Shown one piece after another: positions 58,789-64,000 of a stretch of DNA of 64,000 bases (within the stretch, counting starts at the first letter, position 1; every line of letters starts with the position of its first letter). The DNA comes from Takakia lepidozioides. Lineage: Eukaryota > Streptophyta > Takakiopsida > Takakiales > Takakiaceae. The position numbers and the translations under genes were made by a program. Under the pieces are notes generated by a model, which worked only from the letters and a program-made list of their open reading frames with translations, searched no databases and had not been told where the DNA came from. The stretch is taken from contig CM060733.1 in the NCBI GenBank assembly GCA_030704615.1, forward strand, positions 68,262,001 through 68,326,000. Reading direction: 5' to 3'.

Positions 58789-61346
58789 ATGGCGGAGGAG
58801 GAAGACAGAGGAGGTCATCCCAGGGATGACGATAATGAACCTGGACCTCCCAAAAAAAAACCAAAAGGGGCTAGGCGCGAACTTCGTTGGGACATATACA
58901 ATGACCCCAACATTCTTGCGGAACCAGGTTGGGAAGTTTGGAAGTTGGGGCAGCAGTGGTCGTTTGGTGATTGCAGGAAATTTGTGGACTGATGTCACAT
59001 AAATCGTTTGTGGCCCAGAGATAGGCATGATCCACAAACCAAACAAAATCAAGCTAGCTTGCATTCCTGCGCCAACCCGCATTTCCGCCACAGGGCAGAG
59101 GTGGTACATACAACATTGTGGGGTCAACCGCTCGTCAACAACAAGGTCCCGTATTTATTTGCGGCCATGTTGTACACAAAGTTGATTTTATTGCGACCGG
59201 TGGATTGACAGACTGCCACTGCGAGACAGCGTACTAGACTATACATGTTCTCTGATATCCCAGACTTGTATATACGTCAGGGGCAGGATATCATACGGTT
59301 CAATGGAAACGGCGAGGTGGAAGAAGGAGGAAAGGCGGATGGAAACGACGATGTGGAAGAAGGAGGAAATGCAGACCAACCTCCAGATTATACGCCGCAA
59401 CAGGTCTCCGAAGCCGGGCCTTCAACGTCTGAGGTGGAGGGGGGCGAGGTATGCTCTCCGTTGGAGGAACAGTTGGCCGCACATGAACATCACATCAAAG
59501 ACCTGCAGGACATTGTTCATTTGCAACGGTGGCAACTAGCAAAGTTGCTGGAAAGAATGGGGTTGGGGACTCTCGACAGCGTACGCGGTGTGCTTCAGGA
59601 CTCGAGGCCAATCACCAACGAGCAAGACATATTGACGTGTTTGAATATGCCACCAGTGGACATTGACCGCGTCATCGACGGGGTTGACTCAATCGGGCAT
59701 GGGAATGAAGTGCAAACGTCTGAACTGGACCCGGTGAGGGTTGAGGAAGAAAGACTTGCGGCGGAGAGGGCAAGAAAAGGAAATGACCCCATAGTGGAAA
59801 TTGGGGAATGTTCAGCCGTGCAAATTACATCGGCCCAAGAACATGAATTAGAGCAGCTTGTGGGGGAATGCGAGCAAGCTAGGGCTGTTGCATATCGGTA
59901 CTCAAATGTCATGCAAATCCGATCGTGGCCATGGTTGAAGGGGAATTGGCGGAATTGGGTGACATGGGCGGGCCATCTAGCATCGCGGGAAACACGGATA
60001 GAATAAGCGTTGTCCTCCCTCCAACGTGCAGCACGTTTGTCGAATCGAAGCGTAGATAACATCTATGCTAATTTGCAAAGGCACGACACTGTGCGTGATG
60101 TATTCACGTCGAAGTACACTGGATTCACCACATGGGGTGATGTGCATGCCATGTTTGAGCATTGTGTGCATACAATTTCCAATACCAATAACAGCATAAA
60201 CTAGGATTTGGAAGTAGAGGAGGAGTGGGACACCAGGCCGAGGATGTCATCCTGCATTAATGAGGATAAACGGACGTGGATACCACAGAGCAATCCAGCG
60301 TCATGGGTAACAGATGGTACGGTGTGCACAATGTGCCTAAACCCTTATGGACCGGAGGGAGGCTATATGCTTGGTTCATGTGGCCATTTGTTACATCCCA
60401 CATGTCTCATATTGGCAGCCATGCAAGCCAGCCAATGCCCTGACTGCCATGGACCAATCCATCGACGTTTCTACGAGTTGTTTGGGTTGCAAGACAATAT
60501 GCCCACGGGATACGAGTACAACCGGTACAACATGCCATTGGATGTATTACCTTACGATTTTTTAAATTGGCAGCACTGGGGGGAGACAATGACATGGGAT
60601 GCTCCAAGAGAGATGCACGCCTTGGATGCGAAGACGTTACTAGGGTTAAAGATCCGGTGACCTTTTGGGTGACATCCAACTGGGAAATAACCGTGCGTGC
60701 TAGAGGCATACGAGACCCAGTCCAAATGGAGCTTTTTTGCCGGAACTTGGGAGGGCATTGGAGCTGTACCAGACAAAGATTCTTCCGACTGCTTGAGGAT
60801 CCGTGAGTGCCAACAGAAAACAACCCATACAATCGCGAACCAATTGGGAGAGACCTATTTCTGAGGGAGTTGGAGGCCGCTAGCATCCGTTGGGAGGATA
60901 TGAATGAGACGTACTGGGTGCCTCGTCGGGATGATGGGCCATTTCTTCCAGAGTTGCACAGAGACCCCCAGCAGGAGGAGGTGTTGGACAATTTCAAGGC
61001 TGCCATCACGAGTGTTCTAAAGTATTGGCAGAACACATGGCGTGACCAAGTTGCCCATATTCCAGGGGTGTTCTTGCCGACATATCGGATTTAATTGAAA
61101 AATTGCATGCCGCCGTAGCAAGAGCGACACACCCGGCTCTGGAAAATGTGAAAGAGAGTCAGCACTCGCCTAGAACGCTACGCATGATGGCAAGGGTGAA
61201 CCACACAACACTGGGTCCCTCTTTGACCACTCGAGCCCAGGCTCGAGCTCTCCGTACTGGTGGAGGCACGTCCTCTACACCCGGAGCATCTTCATCAACA
61301 TCTGGAGATGACGACAACGAAGTAATAAATCTAGATGAAGATGACT
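58789..61346 (+). pseudogene. Element-encoded RING-H2 finger protein, decayed
   Basis: From the ATG at 58789 a single frame runs to 60660 interrupted only by stop codons TGA 58990, TGA 59206, TAA 60004 and TAG 60202, with no frameshift. After shifts near 60650 and 61075 it continues to 61346 with one more TGA (60804). Content: basic/acidic N-terminus (PKKKPKGARRELRWD); a variable Glu/Gly-rich part; a coiled-coil-like stretch (LEEQLAAHEHHIKDLQDIVH); a RING-H2 finger at about 60325-60447 with C-x2-C-x14-C-x-H-x2-H-x2-C-x10-C-x2-C; then a conserved-looking region (VTFWVTSNWEITVRARG) and an acidic C-terminus (VINLDEDD). RING-H2 proteins are usually E3 ubiquitin ligases; the role here is unknown. 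Position and decay suggest it belongs to the same transposon as the hAT gene. Confidence 0.6.
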
Positions 61347-61445
61347 AGAAAGGCTAGAAACGTAGGGAGTAGGCCAAAGGTCTCAGGTTGCGAAAACTTA
61401 AATGTGCAACCCACTGTATAGTCTACGTAATTTTTGGAAATACGA

Positions 61446-61815
61446 GGTTCATCCTTTGAACCATTTTTGAATGACCTCATACTTGTTCGGTACATGTTTG
61501 ACGGCATGTACAATATACTGGCACAGTTTCAAAACAATCAAAAATTGCTAAATGAAGATACCATTGGTTCACCCATTGCAATATTTTAAATCGAACTCAT
61601 ACTTGTCCGGTACCTTTTAGAGGGCATGTACAATGCAATGGCAAAGTTTGAAAGCATTCAGAAATCGTCACATCAAGTAACCATTGGTTCCTCCTGTGAA
61701 CCATTTTTTATTGATCTCATACTTGTCCGGTCCATGTAAGAGGCATGCAGAACATATTGGCAAAATTTCAAATCATTCAATTTTTTTTTGATCAAGGAAC
61801 CTTTGGTTTATCCTT
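61446..61815. repeat. About 120-bp tandem repeat, three copies
   Basis: Three diverged units start with GGTTC at about 61446, 61567 and 61687. Each contains CTCATACTTGT(C/T)CGGT and GGCATGTACAAT-like words, and ends ACCATTGGTT. It lies 100 bp downstream of the RING-protein gene and may be a subterminal region of the element. Confidence 0.7.
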
Positions 61816-61923
61816 TTCACCATTAACGATTAATCACAAATAAATGAACAGACGCATAAATCATTTGCCTCCAAATGATTTTGGTTTGCTTTGAGACTTG
61901 GCCGAAAAACCACAATTGAAATA

Positions 61924-62262
61924 AATTTCGGCGCCGAAATTCATCCGTCGCGTGCAGAATGACTTTCATCACGATCATTTTCATCCGGATTTCGGTGCTG
62001 AAATCCATCCGTCGGGTGCATCATGAGTTTCATCACGAACATGTTCATCCGGATTTCGGCGTCGAAATCCATCCGTGGCGTGCACAATGAGTTTCACCAC
62101 CAACATGTTCAACCAAATTGCGGGGTAGAAAACCATCCCTCGCGTGCAGAATAAGATTAATGAGGAACATGTTTATCCTAATTTCGTTGCCGAAACTCAT
62201 CCGTCTCGTGGACCATGGGTTTCATCACCGACATCTTCATCCGAATTTTGGCGCCGAATGCA
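61924..62262. repeat. Palindrome array, ATTTCGGCGCCGAAAT type
   Basis: Six units with a period of about 64 bp (61924, 61985, 62048, 62112, 62174, 62238). Each has an imperfect palindrome centred on GGCGCC with GGATTTC/GAAATCC arms, followed by CATCCGTCG and a GAGTTTCATCAC(G/C)AACATGTTC-like spacer. It ends 40 bp before the zinc-finger frame. Confidence 0.8.
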
Positions 62263-62303
62263 GGACTTCACTGTGGAGCATAAAGAGAGTTCTTGTCCTC
62301 AAC

Positions 62304-63510
62304 ATGGACGCTCGTGTTTGGGTAAACGTGTACTTCCATCCTCATTCTCTGAAAGCTAAAATACCCTGCAACAATGGATTTGCAATTGTCACTGAGCAGT
62401 ACTTGTGTGTCAAGTTCGGCCTCCGTCCGGGAACGGTGTTCTTGGAAGAGGAGACGAAGGATGCTTATGGGAATTTTTTGGAAAGTGCCGTCATTCTGCA
62501 TTGCAGATTTCGGCAACGGCAAAGAATGGCGGCTCCCAGCTTCTCAATCGAGACGGTACAGTGCAATTGGTGAAATCGTGCCTAAAGAGTTCATATGCTG
62601 GAACTTGGCTGAGTCTCCTTCCACAAGAGGGACTGGCGTGCAAGATGTGAAGTTTGCCGTGAGGGATGTGGGCACCTCCTCACAAGCAGAGAAGCCGAAA
62701 CATGTGAAAAGGGAAACCAAATCGGAAGAGGTGCCGCTCCATCGCTCGTCGGTGGGTGCACTTCGCAGGGAAACAGTCGTCCACAACTTATCCAGTGATG
62801 ATGAAGACTGTATGGTCCTTCCATCGTATGTGTCGAAGTCCTCCGTCACTAGGAGTGTGCAGATGTCGGCAGACAATGAGCACACACCCTTGGACTCAAC
62901 TTCTGTCCGCTCAGTAATTGACATATTGCGGAGAATGAAGACTGCGGGTTCCCGCTCCAGTGACCTTCTTATGCTTGATTACGACAAAACTCCAATCAAT
63001 TCTGTGGAGACTTTGCCTGAAGTTGTGGATAGGAATGCTATCTACGAGTTCCCTCTAGTGTCGCCTGGCGCAGGCCCCGACGGCATGCTGGCAGGAATGA
63101 ACAGGAAACATGACGGCCACCCATGGTGTGTCACCAAAATTTCCTCGTCCAATCTGGGTGATGGAGTTCGTGTGAGATATGTCTTATGTGTTGGACATCT
63201 GAAATGTTTCTCGAGCACATGTTACCACTACACGAGCAAAGGCACCCGGAATGAGACAGACTGGATTGACAATTCGTCGACCCCATTTTGGCCTCAAGGT
63301 AGAGTTCCTCCAGGAACGTTCAAGTGTGCCCATTGCAACGTAGCCCCAACGTGTATATCCGTGTGCAATGCCAAACAGTATTACGTCGGGACCGTCGGCC
63401 CAGCGTGCACCAGAGCATGCATTCACATCGGAAAGCATGACCACCCCGTCGCTAGAAGCAATTCCAGAATCGCTTTTCAACAGGCCCACGATATTATCAA
63501 AGAGGAGGTG
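62304..63510 (+). pseudogene. Transposon-type zinc-finger (WRKY-GCM1-like) protein, interrupted by an LTR
   Basis: Frame from ATG 62304 (MDARVWVNVYF; IPCNNGFAIVTEQYLC; GTVFLEEETKDAYGNF), then a one-base shift near 62505 into the frame that continues DFGNGKEWRLP to 63510. A Ser-rich middle is followed at 63172-63450 by a Cys/His-rich region (CVGHLKCFSSTC, KCAHCNVAPTC, then CIHIGKHDHPV) resembling the WRKY-GCM1 fingers that sit N-terminal in Mutator-like transposases. The frame is cut after DIIKEEV by the LTR at 63511, so the expected transposase part lies outside the window if it exists. Family assignment is by motif only. Confidence 0.5.
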
Positions 63511-64000
63511 TGTCACGCCCCTTTGCCTTGAGGGCGGGGGGTTGAGACACAAGAGGGGCTGCCCCTGTGGTGGGGGCAGTGGCAGCAAATTGGAAAGGGG
63601 GTTGAAGCACCCTTGAGTGCCGAAGGCACTCAAGGAGGCGGTGGCGCTCACTAGGTAGAGCCCCACAAACCGGGTAGCGGTGGTGGGGGCTCCACGAGGG
63701 ATGGTGGTAGCGTAGGGAGTCGTAGTGGGGGTGGCATAGGACTCCCCATGAGGCTGAGGCCTTGTGATGGGAGTCGTGGGGAGTCTTGGGACTCACCACG
63801 GTCCATTGGGGCCGTGGTGGGTGGGCCAAGACTCACCGCGGCTCACCACAGGGACGATCGAGGGTCTGAGTGGTGGTGCACCAGATTTGGACTTGGCTAC
63901 TTGTGGAACCCCCAAGGACACCTACAGAAGTATATATAGGGAGTCATAACCCCGAGAACGGTGCAAGCCCGTTGGTGACCGAAAACTAGTGAGTAAGTGT
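63511..64000 (+). mobile_element. Gypsy LTR, family A, runs off the window
   Basis: Starts TGTCACGCCCC. The first 490 bp match the LTR family of 43847-44558, including the GACACCTACAGAAG and TATATATAGG block (about 63918-63940). It is inserted inside the zinc-finger frame and is therefore younger than that element. Confidence 0.85.

Noticed and set aside
58789-60660. Programmed stop-codon readthrough or U-to-C RNA editing to restore the frame
   Set aside because: The stops could formally be fixed by U-to-C editing, but this is organelle-specific, and the sequence is a nuclear element with frameshifts as well. Decay of methylated DNA is simpler.

Overview
The window looks like nuclear DNA of a land plant, most likely a non-seed plant with a large repeat-rich genome (fern or lycophyte; inference). 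Two ordinary, intron-containing host genes can be reconstructed: a two-RRM RNA-binding protein of the UBA2 (UBP1-associated) family (788-2621, minus) and a seven-transmembrane receptor of the GCR1 / cAMP-receptor-like family (20541-26621, plus, nine proposed exons). Almost everything else that is recognisable is transposable-element DNA or decayed gene fragments, with long stretches where nothing can be named.

Layout: 0.8-4.0 kb UBA2 gene and its 5' region; 4.1-7.1 kb a small inverted-repeat element, palindromic repeats and a repeat carrying pentatricopeptide (PPR) remnants; 7.1-10.5 kb nothing coding; 10.5-14.7 kb two related LTR-like sequences around a decayed CACTA (En/Spm) transposase; 15.6-17.0 kb possible organelle-like DNA; 17.0-19.1 kb a LINE remnant next to a hAT-like (ZNF862-type) remnant; 20.5-26.6 kb GCR1, with repeated copies of a LINE 3' end in introns 1 and 2; 27-32.6 kb a LINE that keeps its endonuclease and C-terminal zinc-binding regions but has lost the reverse transcriptase; 33-48.6 kb a SINE, palindrome arrays and pieces of Ty3/gypsy retrotransposons, with LTRs at 36282-37004, 43847-44558 and 47892-48614; 48.8-51.6 kb a cluster of PPR remnants.

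The most unusual region is 52.1-63.5 kb. An array of hairpin repeats (TGCGACCACC...GGTGGTCGCA) lies upstream of a hAT transposase pseudogene; a second array, mostly in the opposite orientation, lies upstream of another decayed gene on the same strand that contains a RING-H2 finger. Both genes have a TATA-like box just after the array, and both are broken mainly by in-frame stop codons that fit C-to-T or G-to-A decay of methylated DNA. This suggests a two-gene DNA transposon, transposase plus RING protein, silenced rather than rapidly deleted. Next to it are a roughly 120-bp tandem repeat, an array of palindromes, and a zinc-finger transposon gene (62304-63510) cut by an LTR that runs off the right edge of the window.

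The host genes do not form a functional unit. No tRNA, rRNA, CRISPR or bacterial-type operon structure was found.
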